DNA from: Streptomyces scopuliridis RB72
GTDB taxonomy: Bacteria; Actinomycetota; Actinomycetes; Streptomycetales; Streptomycetaceae
Direction of reading: 5' to 3'
Length of the DNA stretch: 64,000 bases
Assembly: GCF_000718095.1 (NCBI RefSeq)
Contig: NZ_JOEI01000007.1
Location: 1-64,000, forward strand
Under the pieces are notes generated by a model that ran no database searches, was not told where the DNA came from, and was given only the letters and a program-made list of their open reading frames with translations. Positions 34,787 to 42,730 of the stretch are shown in pieces (position 1 is the stretch's first letter; the number at the start of each line of letters is the position of its first letter). Both the position numbers and the translations under genes were made by a program.

Positions 34787-36379
34787 GTGCCCACGCCGCC
34801 CCGCACCACCCGCCGTCCGGTCCCCTCCCGGCGGCCGGGGACGCCGCGACGGCCGCGCTGGGGAATGCGGGTGGCGACGACCCTCTCCGTACTGGTGCTG
34901 GGGGCGGGCGGGATCGGCCACGCGGTGATGACCAGCCTCGACACCGGCATCGGCCGGGTCGATCCGTTCAAGGACATGAAGAACCGTCCCTCCGCGGGCC
35001 ACGGTCTCAACCTCCTGCTGGTCGGCACGGACGGCCGCGACAAGATCACGGAGGAGGAGCGGCAGAAGTACCGGCTCGGTGGCGAGCCCTGCCACTGCAC
35101 CGACACGATCATGCTGGTGCACCTCTCCGCGGACGGTGAGCGCGCGAGCGTCGTGAGCGTGCCGCGCGACAGTTACGCGGAGCTTCCCGAGCACACCGAC
35201 GCGGCCACCGGCAAGCGCCATGAGCCGCACTCCGTGAAGCTCAACGCAGCGTACGCGGAGGGCGGGCCGCATCTGACGGTCAGCACCGTCGAGCGCATGA
35301 CGGGGGTGAAGATCAGCCACTATCTGGAGGTCGACTTCGCCAGCTTCATGAAGACGGTGGACGCCCTGGGCGGCGTCGAGATCTGTACGCCCCGGGCGCT
35401 GAAGGACAGGTACACCGGGCTCGATCTGACCCCGGGCACGCACAGCATGAACGGCGGCCAGGCGCTCCAGTACGTACGGTCGCGGCATATCGACGGCGCG
35501 GCCGATCTCGGGCGGATGCAGCGCCAGCAGCGCTTCCTGGCCGCGCTGATCGACCGGGCCACCAGCAGCGGAGTCCTGCTGAACCCGGTGCGGTTCAAGG
35601 AGGTCTCCTCGACGATGCTCGCCTCGGTACGGGCCGACGCGGGCTTCGGTACGGAGCAGCTGCTCGCCCTCAACGAGGCGATGCGCGGCTTCTCGCCCTC
35701 CTCGTCGGAGTTCACGTCGGTGCCGCTGGCCGGTGACAGCGTCTCGGTCAAGGGGGTCGGTTCCACGGTGAAGTGGGATCCGGTGAAGTCGCGGGAGCTG
35801 TTCCGCGCGCTGCGCGAGGACAGGCCGCTGACGGCGCCGCACGCGCCGGCGGACGCGAAGCCGGGCCGAGCGCCGGACCCGCAGTCCGAGCCCGGCCCGG
35901 GACCGGGACGGGAATCGGGCTCGGGACACAAGCCGCCCGAGCACGGCGAGCCGGCCGAGCCGGATGGGTCCGCCAAGCCGGTCGAGCCGGCCAAGCCGGC
36001 CGAGTCTCCCAAACCGGTCGATGTGAAGCCGCAGGACATCCGGGTGCAGGTCTACAACGGGACGCGTACGGACGGACTCGGCAAGCGGGTCGACGACGCG
36101 CTGCACGCCACCGGCTTCAACACGACCCGTGCCCCGCTCAACGCCGACGGGCCCGACCTGCGGCGGACGGTCGTGATGTACGACCCGCGCTGGGACCTTT
36201 CGGCGAAGTCCCTGGCGGCGGCGCTGCCCGGCAGCGAACTGCGCGCGGTGAAGCAGCAGGGCGCGACGCTCAAGGTGATGGCGGGGGCGGACTTCACCGC
36301 GGTGACGCCGGTACGCGCGCAGGAGGCCCCCAAGGGCCGGTTCGGGGCGATGACCGGCGACCAGGTGGTGTGTCCGTAG
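34787..36379 (+). CDS. LCP family protein 4 with LytR_C domain
   Basis: A 530-residue LCP ligase. GTG 34787 has a textbook GGAGGTG site 6 bases away, so the frame back to 34724 is not used. A short basic Pro/Arg N-terminus precedes the helix ATTLSVLVLGAGGIGHAVM. LCP text: NLLLVGTDGRDKITEEERQKY, VSVPRDSYAELPEH, SHYLEVDFASFMKTVDALGGVEIC, GGQALQYVRSRHIDGAADLGR. A Pro/Glu/Lys linker (about 355-415) leads to a LytR_C domain starting DIRVQVYNGTRTDGLGKRV. It ends GDQVVCP. A PCHC pair in the first loop is special to this copy. Confidence 0.92.
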   Translation: MPTPPRTTRRPVPSRRPGTPRRPRWGMRVATTLSVLVLGAGGIGHAVMTSLDTGIGRVDPFKDMKNRPSAGHGLNLLLVGTDGRDKITEEERQKYRLGGEPCHCTDTIMLVHLSADGERASVVSVPRDSYAELPEHTDAATGKRHEPHSVKLNAAYAEGGPHLTVSTVERMTGVKISHYLEVDFASFMKTVDALGGVEICTPRALKDRYTGLDLTPGTHSMNGGQALQYVRSRHIDGAADLGRMQRQQRFLAALIDRATSSGVLLNPVRFKEVSSTMLASVRADAGFGTEQLLALNEAMRGFSPSSSEFTSVPLAGDSVSVKGVGSTVKWDPVKSRELFRALREDRPLTAPHAPADAKPGRAPDPQSEPGPGPGRESGSGHKPPEHGEPAEPDGSAKPVEPAKPAESPKPVDVKPQDIRVQVYNGTRTDGLGKRVDDALHATGFNTTRAPLNADGPDLRRTVVMYDPRWDLSAKSLAAALPGSELRAVKQQGATLKVMAGADFTAVTPVRAQEAPKGRFGAMTGDQVVCP

Positions 36380-36444
36380 GCACGGCGGGCGGGACGATCC
36401 GCTGCCGCCGCCGGGTCAGGCGGTGATCAGCTCAGAAGCTCCGA

Positions 36445-36999
36445 TCAGCGGTGGTCGTCGATGCCCTCCGCCGCGCGCCGCGCCCGTAGCTCCTTGATCG
36501 CCCGCCGCCGGGCGAGCCGGTGCGTACGCCGGATCTGCGCCTCCTGGTAGCGCCGCTTGTCCCGCTCCGACTCCGGGATCACCGGGGGTACGGCCCGGGG
36601 CCTGCCCTCCGCGTCCACGGCGGCGAAGACCAGATACGCGCTGCCGACCTGGGTCGCCGGGGTGGACTCGTTCCAGCGCTCGGCCATGACCCGGACGCCG
36701 ACCTCCATCGAGGACCGCCCGGTCCAGTTGACCTGGGCGCGGACATGGACGAGGTCCCCGACCCGTACCGGCACGAGGAAGACCATCTCGTCCATCGAGG
36801 CGGTGACGGCGGGGCCGCCGGAGTGGCGTCCGGCGACGGCGCCCGCCGCGTCGTCGACCAGCTTCATGATCACGCCGCCGTGCACCGTACCGAGGAGGTT
36901 GGTGTCGCTGACGGTCATGATGTGGCTGAGCGTGGTGCGTGAGGCGGAGGTGGGCTTACCCGGAATATCGCTTTCCGGGGGTGGGACCTGATCTGTCAT
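36445..36999 (-). CDS. Acyl-CoA thioesterase, hotdog fold
   Basis: A 184-residue cytosolic thioesterase of the YciA/BFIT-like group. The core HIMTVSDTNLLGTVHGGVIMKLVDDAAGAVAGRHSGG carries the catalytic Asp, and DEMVFLVPVRVGDLVHVRAQVNWTGRSSMEVGVRV is the second half of the fold. The C-terminal 45 residues are basic and helical. GGAGG is only 2 bases from ATG 36999, so GTG 37008 (three codons upstream) may be the real start on a leaderless message. It lies convergent with LCP 4 and divergent from LCP 5. Confidence 0.88.
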   Translation of the reverse strand: MTDQVPPPESDIPGKPTSASRTTLSHIMTVSDTNLLGTVHGGVIMKLVDDAAGAVAGRHSGGPAVTASMDEMVFLVPVRVGDLVHVRAQVNWTGRSSMEVGVRVMAERWNESTPATQVGSAYLVFAAVDAEGRPRAVPPVIPESERDKRRYQEAQIRRTHRLARRRAIKELRARRAAEGIDDHR

Positions 37000-37160
37000 G
37001 TCCTCCACCCTATGCGGGGCTCTCGCGGGGTCTCGTGGGGTCCCGTAAACGTCGGTCAGTGCCCCGGTGCGGTCCGCATTGCATCAGCTTGGCAACAGCA
37101 CCGACCCGATTTCCTACCTCCCCTGTCTGGCGCACGGCCCGGCCCGGCACACTGGTCCGC

Positions 37161-38417
37161 ATGAATGATTGGCCCGATGGATGGACCGGCAACCGCGGCG
37201 AGCGGGGCGACCGCTACGGGCGCGGCAGCGCGGGCGCGCAGCCCGAGGGCGCGCGTGTGATGCCGCATGTGCAGCCCCGAGGTGTCCCTCAGCAGTCCCA
37301 GGGACACGACCGGGGCTACGATCCCGGGTACGACAGCGGGTACAACACGGGCCAGGTCTACGGCTCTCCCCCCGGCGGCGGTGGCCGCGACGGGCAGGGC
37401 GGTCCGCCGCCGGGCGTCCCCCGCGGGCCGCGGCAGGCGCCCGACTGGCGCCGCCGGATCAAGGTCGGCGCGCTGGCGCTGGTCGTGGTGATCCTCGGCG
37501 TCTCCATCGGCACGTACTTCTGGGCGGACGGCAAGCTCAAGCGCGAGGTCGATCTCTCCAAGGTCATCGAGCGGCCGGCGTCGGGGGACGGCACGAACTA
37601 TCTGATCGTCGGCTCGGACAGCCGTGAGGGCATGTCCGCCGAGGAGAAGAAGAAGCTCCACACGGGCTCGGCCGACGGCAAGCGCACCGACTCGATGATG
37701 ATCCTGCACGACGGGTCGAACGGTCCGACGCTGATCTCGCTGCCGCGCGACTCGAACGTGACGATCCCGTCGTTCCGCGGCTCCGAGTCCGGCAAGATGT
37801 TCCCGAACACGGGCCGGCAGACCAAGCTGAACGCGGCGTACGCGGAGGACGGCCCCGAACTGCTCGTCCGTACCGTCGAGTTCAACACCGGTCTGCACAT
37901 CGACCACTACGTCGAGATCGGCTTCGCGGGCTTCGCCAACATCGTGGACGCGATCGGCGGGGTGGAGCTGGACATCCCGAAGGCGTTCAAGGACAAGAAG
38001 TCCGGCGCCGACTTCCAGGCGGGCAAGCAGACCCTGGACGGCGAGCAGGCCCTGGCCTTCGTACGGACGCGGTACGCCTTCGCCAACAGCGACCTGGACC
38101 GCACGAAGAACCAGCAGAAGTTCCTCGCGGCCCTGGCCTCGCAGACGGCGACGCCCGGCACGATCCTCAACCCGTTCGCGTTCTATCCGACGATGAGCGC
38201 GGGGCTGGACACGGTGATCGTGGACAAGGACATGTCGCTGTGGTCCCTGGGCCAGATGTTCTTCGCGATGAAGGGCGTCACAGGCGGGGACGGCACGTCC
38301 ATGAACATGCCGATCTCGGGCAGCGTGGGCGGCAACCTGGTCTGGGACAAGGCCAAGGTCAAGGAGCTGGTCAACCAGCTGAACAACGACGAGAAGGTCA
38401 CGGTCACCGGCAACTGA
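37161..38417 (+). CDS. LCP family protein 5, cysteine-free
   Basis: A 418-residue LCP ligase. The N-terminus is Gly/Tyr/Pro/Gln-rich with YDPGYDSGYNTG repeats (about 50-65), followed by the membrane helix VGALALVVVILGVSIGTYFW. LCP text: NYLIVGSDSREGMSAEEKKK, ISLPRDSNVTIPSF, DHYVEIGFAGFANIVDAIGGVELD, GEQALAFVRTRYAFANSDLDR. It has no LytR_C domain. Unlike the four paralogues it contains no cysteine at all. ATG 37161 has only a weak CACACT at 37148-37153 and no ribosome site, so it may be leaderless. The frame back to 36939 is a shadow. Confidence 0.9.
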   Translation: MNDWPDGWTGNRGERGDRYGRGSAGAQPEGARVMPHVQPRGVPQQSQGHDRGYDPGYDSGYNTGQVYGSPPGGGGRDGQGGPPPGVPRGPRQAPDWRRRIKVGALALVVVILGVSIGTYFWADGKLKREVDLSKVIERPASGDGTNYLIVGSDSREGMSAEEKKKLHTGSADGKRTDSMMILHDGSNGPTLISLPRDSNVTIPSFRGSESGKMFPNTGRQTKLNAAYAEDGPELLVRTVEFNTGLHIDHYVEIGFAGFANIVDAIGGVELDIPKAFKDKKSGADFQAGKQTLDGEQALAFVRTRYAFANSDLDRTKNQQKFLAALASQTATPGTILNPFAFYPTMSAGLDTVIVDKDMSLWSLGQMFFAMKGVTGGDGTSMNMPISGSVGGNLVWDKAKVKELVNQLNNDEKVTVTGN

Positions 38418-38589
38418 TGCCCGGCAACGAGCCGGTCGACCACGACCTGGACACGATCGTGGCGGTCGGCGACCGGGAGCGCGGGGTGATGCCGCCGTGC
38501 GGGCGGTGCCGGCAGTTCCTGACCGGCTGCGTACCGTACGGATCTCCGCGCTCCTGCCGGAGAGTTACATCTGGGCAGACCAGCAGTAG
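38418..38589 (+). pseudogene. Remnant of a cytidine/blasticidin-S deaminase-type gene
   Basis: Directly after LCP 5, one frame reads HDLDTIVAVGDRERGVMPPC then GRCRQFL (38441-38521), which carries the PCGRC zinc/catalytic motif of cytidine deaminases. A second frame then reads DRLRTVRISALLPESYIWAD with QQ and a TAG stop (38521-38589), which matches the usual C-terminus of this family. The N-terminal half with the HAE catalytic motif is missing, and the shift between frames implies an internal non-triplet deletion of the strand that normally follows CRQ. The product would be inactive. Confidence 0.7.
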
Positions 38590-38681
38590 ACCGTCACCGG
38601 CGGACATCGCGTACAACCTTCCTGCTGACCGAGGCGTCGAATGTGCCGTAGATCAACGCGTGCATGTCCGATGGAGGACCC

Positions 38682-40286
38682 TTGAGAAGGATCATGGCCG
38701 TGGTGAGCACGGCCGTCGCGCTCTCCGCAACCACACTGATCGCCGCGCCCACCGCGCAGGCGGCCGAGGTCAACCTCCGATCGTTCGCGTGGAGCGCCGA
38801 GAAGGACGGCAAGATCCATGTGCTCTATGAGCACTGGGACCGGAACTCCCTTCCGTCCGATGTCACCGTCCGGGTCCGCGCGAAGGGCGGTGACGCGGTG
38901 CTCGCCACGCTCGGCCTCAATGACGCCGGGCGCTGCACCACCGCGAACGACTGCGAGGAGCAGCAGTTCTGGACCGACCCGGTCGAACTGCCCGCGCTGG
39001 GCGTCTACACCGTGGACCTCGTGGTCAGGGCCGGCACGGCGGGCGAGCTCGTCGACCGCGACAACGGTGAGCTCAACTACGGGCTCGCCCCGAAGCTGAC
39101 CGCCACCGCCGACCGTCAGTGGGTGTCGTACGACCACCGCGTCGTCACGGTGAACGGCACGCTCGTCGCGCAGGACCCGAACACAGGCGAGGTCAAGCCG
39201 TTCGCGGGTGCCGGCATCCACACCCGTTACAAGTCCCGGGACTTCGTGACGACGGCCGTCGACAAGGCCGGACGCTTCTCCGTGCCCTTCGACTTCAGCG
39301 GTTACGAGACCGGCGCGCGCCTCGACGTCTGGTTCCAGGAGAACGACGCGTCGTTCCCGGTGACGGTGCGCAGGCAGCCCCTGAAGCTGACGGTCGACAC
39401 CCCCGCCCGCTCGGTCACGGCCCCGTACGGCAGCGACATCCCCGCGCGCGGCAAGGTGACCCGTACGGCCGACGACGGCACCGAGAAGCCGGCGGGCGGC
39501 GTCGGTGTCCGGGTCGACAGCCGGCACATCACCAGCACCAAGGCAGACGGCACCTTCTCCGGCGCCTTCCCGGCCACGAGGAACGGCACCACGCGCCTTG
39601 AGCTGGGCCAGGAACCGTGGTTCGAGAACGTGGCGTCCCCGTCGTCCCCGTACGACTTCCAGGTCAAGACGACCGCGACGAGCACGTTCTCGGCGGTCGA
39701 GGCCGCGGTGGACAAGTACCGGAAGGTCACCTTCAGCGGCAAGCTCGGCGTCACCTCGGGCTCGTACCCCGCCGGAACGACGGGGCGCGTCTCCATCGAC
39801 CACTCGACGGACGGCCAGAACTGGTCCGGCGTCGGCCAGTTCACGGCCACGTACGGAGCCGCGTTCAAGCAGACCGCCCCGCTGAAGGGCACGGCCGGCA
39901 GCTACTGGCGTCTGCGCCACCTGGGCGCCCCGGGCGTGGAGAGCCGCGTCCACAAGCTCGGCCGCCAGTACACCGAGATCCGGAGCGACGACGTCACACC
40001 CGAGGGCGTACGCAAGGGCACGAAGCTGACGGCCAAGGGCACGCTGATGCAGAAGTCCGGCTCCGTCTGGAAGGCGTACGCCGGCCAGAAGGTCCGCGTC
40101 TACTTCAAGCCCGCCACGCGCGGCGCGGTCTGGAAGGACCTGGGCAGCGCCACGACCCTCACCAACGGCACGTTCAGCAAGCAGTTCACGGCGCAGCAGG
40201 ATGGCACCTGGCAGATGCGCTACGTCGACACGGTGAAGACGCACTACGCGTCCAGCGGCCGCGAGGACTACGTCGACGTCCGCTAG
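38682..40286 (+). CDS. Secreted beta-rich protein of unknown function
   Basis: A 534-residue exported protein. A TTG start at 38682 is favoured by GGAGGA 4-5 bases upstream and gives a signal peptide with RRIMAVVSTAVALSATTLIA and a cleavage site near TAQAAE; ATG 38694 is the alternative. The mature part is a series of beta-sandwich-like units of 90-110 residues with recurring text such as VTVNGTLVAQDP, VTFSGKLGVTSG and LTAKGTLMQKSG. These resemble repeats in surface or adhesion proteins. There are two Cys (RCTTANDCEE), likely a disulfide. No enzyme motif is seen. The stop lies in a CTAGGCCCTGTC box. Confidence 0.75.
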   Translation: MRRIMAVVSTAVALSATTLIAAPTAQAAEVNLRSFAWSAEKDGKIHVLYEHWDRNSLPSDVTVRVRAKGGDAVLATLGLNDAGRCTTANDCEEQQFWTDPVELPALGVYTVDLVVRAGTAGELVDRDNGELNYGLAPKLTATADRQWVSYDHRVVTVNGTLVAQDPNTGEVKPFAGAGIHTRYKSRDFVTTAVDKAGRFSVPFDFSGYETGARLDVWFQENDASFPVTVRRQPLKLTVDTPARSVTAPYGSDIPARGKVTRTADDGTEKPAGGVGVRVDSRHITSTKADGTFSGAFPATRNGTTRLELGQEPWFENVASPSSPYDFQVKTTATSTFSAVEAAVDKYRKVTFSGKLGVTSGSYPAGTTGRVSIDHSTDGQNWSGVGQFTATYGAAFKQTAPLKGTAGSYWRLRHLGAPGVESRVHKLGRQYTEIRSDDVTPEGVRKGTKLTAKGTLMQKSGSVWKAYAGQKVRVYFKPATRGAVWKDLGSATTLTNGTFSKQFTAQQDGTWQMRYVDTVKTHYASSGREDYVDVR

Positions 40287-40308
40287 GCCCTGTCTGAGGC
40301 ATACGAAC

Positions 40309-40344
40309 GGCTCCCGGCACGAGGCGAATTCGCTGCCGGGGGCC
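40309..40344. terminator. Convergent hairpin
   Basis: GGCTCCCGGCA (40309-40319) pairs with TGCCGGGGGCC (40334-40344), 10 of 11 bp, around a 14-base loop containing GAATTC. It separates the secreted-protein gene from the convergent DinB gene. Confidence 0.6.
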
Positions 40345-40373
40345 GCGGCCTTCCTCTGTCCCCGGGGAAGCGG

Positions 40374-40967
40374 TCAGCCGTGACCGGCCTCCCTCGCCGC
40401 ACGCTCCAGTCGGCTCCGGTAGTTCTCCCACCACGACTGATCGCCCGGCGGCATGTTGTCGTTGCCCTCCGCCATCCCCACGGCCCCGTCGATGAGTTCC
40501 CGGACGATATCGGCGTGGCCGGCGTGCCGGTGAGTATCGGCGATCACACGTACCAGGACATGGTGCAGTGTCACCTCTCGCCGTTCCTCCGGCCACCACG
40601 GGACGTGACCGATCGCGTCGAGCGGCAGCGTGGCGATCGTGGCGTCCGCGTGCTTCCACGCCTGCTGGTACAGCCCGACGAGCTGTTCGCGGGACTCGTC
40701 CGCGGTGGCCCACATGTCCGCGCCCGGTTCGGCGCCCTCCCCGTACCAGGACGGCGGCTCGTCAAAGTACGGCCGCCCGAACGTGTCGCCGAAATACCCC
40801 AGTTCAACACCGGCGATGTGCTTGACCAGCCCCAGCAGATTCGTGCCGGTCGGCGTCAGCGGGCGGCGGATGTCGTACTCCGAGAGCCCGTCGAGCTTCC
40901 ACAGCAGGGCTTCGCGGGCGGCTCGCAGGTAGTGGAGAAGGTCCGCTTTCGCTTTCGATTCGATCAT
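40374..40967 (-). CDS. DinB/DUF664-family putative thiol-dependent transferase
   Basis: A 197-residue four-helix-bundle protein. It shows PTGTNLLGLVKHIAGVELGYFG with the first metal His and VTLHHVLVRVIADTHRHAGHADIVREL with the other two. DUF664 members are predicted mycothiol- or bacillithiol-dependent transferases; no substrate can be given. The start at 40967 (MIESKAKADLLHYLRAAREAL) is the family N-terminus; the open frame beyond it overlaps the methyltransferase region and is spurious. Confidence 0.88.
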   Translation of the reverse strand: MIESKAKADLLHYLRAAREALLWKLDGLSEYDIRRPLTPTGTNLLGLVKHIAGVELGYFGDTFGRPYFDEPPSWYGEGAEPGADMWATADESREQLVGLYQQAWKHADATIATLPLDAIGHVPWWPEERREVTLHHVLVRVIADTHRHAGHADIVRELIDGAVGMAEGNDNMPPGDQSWWENYRSRLERAAREAGHG

Positions 40968-41083
40968 GCGGGGCAGTCTCGCACCCGGCACTGACAGCCG
41001 GTCCCGGCCTCGTTCAGGTGATCGTGCCGGTCGGACGGAGGAGCCACGGGGGAATCCGGGTAGAGCAGGAGCGTCGGTCGGCC

Positions 41084-41112
41084 GGAGAGAGGCTGGAGAG
41101 AGGCTGGAGAGG
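41084..41112 (+). repeat. 11-bp purine-rich tandem repeat before a methyltransferase
   Basis: GGAGAGAGGCT occurs twice exactly (41084-41094, 41095-41105) and continues as a partial third copy into the ribosome-site region. It lies just upstream of the start at 41122. It may only be slippage of a purine-rich leader, but it presents repeated GGAG ribosome-like sites. Confidence 0.8.
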
Positions 41113-41121
41113 CGAGGGACT

Positions 41122-41841
41122 ATGGGGCAGACACAGGACAGGGGTTCCGAGGACATCGTCGTGCTGGCGCCGCAGGCAGCGGAGGCGGCGGCGTTCTTCG
41201 ACTCGCTGGGGCTTGGGTACCAGCATGCGTTCGAGGGCAGGAAGACCTCCCAGATCCAGGCGGCCGAGCGCCTGATGAGCCGGCTGGATCCTGGTGCCCG
41301 GGTGCTGGATGTGGGGTGTGGCACCGGTCTGCCCACGGCCGGGCAGCTGAGTGAGGGAGGCATGGACGTCACCGGGATCGACGTCTCCGAGGGCCTGCTC
41401 GCCCACGCACGGCGCCAGGTTCCGGGAGCGCGCTTCGTCAGGGCCGATCTCTTCGACCAGGAGCTGGACATCGGGCCCTTCGACGCTGTCGTGAGCTTCT
41501 ACTCCCTCGTCGACCTGACCGCGGACATGTTCATCGCCGCGCTGGAGAGACTGCGGGATCTCACGGTCACGGGCGGCACGCTGCTGGTCGCCGTTTCGGA
41601 GCGGCGCACCGACGACGAGGTGCGGTTCATGGACACGAGCTACCGCCCCGCCCTGTGCCGACGTGAAGATCTCGGCGACTGGGCCCGCCAAGCGGGGCTG
41701 TGGGTGGACGAGTTGAACATCTGTCCCGAGCAGGGAGCCGAGGGGCAGCCCGAGACCGGTCTCTATCTCTGGGCCAGGCGCTTCCGCGACAGCCCCCCGT
41801 CCCGGTCGGAGCCGGGCCAGGGGGCGATGGCCGACCGCTGA
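41122..41841 (+). CDS. Class I SAM-dependent methyltransferase
   Basis: A 239-residue enzyme. Motif I is ARVLDVGCGTGLPTAGQL, motif II GIDVSEGLLAHAR and motif IV DIGPFDAVVSFYSLVDL. The substrate is not evident; the small core resembles small-molecule O-/N-methyltransferases. GAGGG lies a few bases before ATG 41122, after an 11-bp tandem repeat; the open frame back to 40966 is arginine-rich and overlaps the DinB promoter. It is a single gene between convergent neighbours. Confidence 0.85.
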   Translation: MGQTQDRGSEDIVVLAPQAAEAAAFFDSLGLGYQHAFEGRKTSQIQAAERLMSRLDPGARVLDVGCGTGLPTAGQLSEGGMDVTGIDVSEGLLAHARRQVPGARFVRADLFDQELDIGPFDAVVSFYSLVDLTADMFIAALERLRDLTVTGGTLLVAVSERRTDDEVRFMDTSYRPALCRREDLGDWARQAGLWVDELNICPEQGAEGQPETGLYLWARRFRDSPPSRSEPGQGAMADR

Positions 41842-41871
41842 GGCTCGGGCGGCCGGGGTGTGCGGGGTGGT

Positions 41872-42516
41872 TTACAGGCCGCCGCGCTTGGAGTCGAAGG
41901 TGACCAGTCGGGCCACGGGGGTGCCGGGCCGGTCGAGTGTGGCGAAGTCGAGGACCCTGTCCAGCAGGTAGCGGTCGCCCCTGGCGGGGTACTGGCTGAG
42001 GCCGGTGGCGCTCAGTCGCAGAGGCTCGATGCCGTTGAGTACGACCGGGTCCTTCCCGGGGAGTTCGACGGTCGCGCTGACCGGGATGACGTCGTGTTCG
42101 TCGAACTTGGGCGGGAAGTGCGAGGTGATCCGCAGGATGCTCTTCGGGTCGACGTCGACGTCGTTCTGCTCCAGGGTGATGCTGCCCCCGCCTGGAATTT
42201 CGGCGCTGACACGGAACCCGACGGTGCGCAGCCGCACACTGTTGATGGGGTCGTCGGGGTTGACGTCGACACGCTGTTTGATGCCGCCGCGGAAGTCGAC
42301 GGTGTAGGCGGTGCCCCGGTATTCGAAGAGACTGTTGATCGCGAGCATCGAGGAGGGGACCTCGGCGCCGATCGGAGGCAGCAAGGGGAAGCGTGCGGCG
42401 GCCTGAGTGGAGGCAGGCGCGGCGGTCGCGGGGCCGGCAGCGGCGGTGGGCAGAGCGGCGAGGGCCACGGCGGCGGCACCGGCCGCGAGCGCCCGGACCA
42501 GTCGGGGGGACAGCAA
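41872..42516 (-). CDS. Secreted protein of unknown function
   Basis: A 214-residue exported protein. TTG 42516 is the likely start because AGGAGG lies 5-6 bases upstream; this gives the signal peptide LSPRLVRALAAGAAAVALAA and a cleavage near ATAAPAST. The ATG at 42531 overlaps that ribosome site. The mature part is beta-rich with INSLFEYRGTAYTVDFRGG, SITLEQNDVDVDPKS and VIPVSATVELPGKDPVVL. No cysteine or catalytic motif is seen. It is convergent with the methyltransferase. Confidence 0.75.
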   Translation of the reverse strand: MLSPRLVRALAAGAAAVALAALPTAAAGPATAAPASTQAAARFPLLPPIGAEVPSSMLAINSLFEYRGTAYTVDFRGGIKQRVDVNPDDPINSVRLRTVGFRVSAEIPGGGSITLEQNDVDVDPKSILRITSHFPPKFDEHDVIPVSATVELPGKDPVVLNGIEPLRLSATGLSQYPARGDRYLLDRVLDFATLDRPGTPVARLVTFDSKRGGL

Positions 42517-42662
42517 GGGTTCCTCCTGCATGTGCTAAGAAGATGACAGGGGAATTGCACCGGAACCGCCGCTGTCCGCCGGGGAATTGACTCGATGGTG
42601 GGCCTGCCGCGCCTCGGCGGTGACGAACTGGCGGCCGAGAGACGTACCGGTGGAACGTCACG

Positions 42663-42699
42663 GGAATGCCCCGCGCCGATCATCGGCGCGGGGCATTCC
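42663..42699 (-). terminator. Terminator after acyl-CoA dehydrogenase
   Basis: GGAATGCCCCGCGCCG (42663-42678) pairs perfectly over 16 bp with CGGCGCGGGGCATTCC (42684-42699) around ATCAT. It lies 32 bases past the stop of the acyl-CoA dehydrogenase gene on the minus strand. Confidence 0.85.
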
Positions 42700-42730
42700 T
42701 CTCAGCACGTACACCACGCGCACGGCAGCG

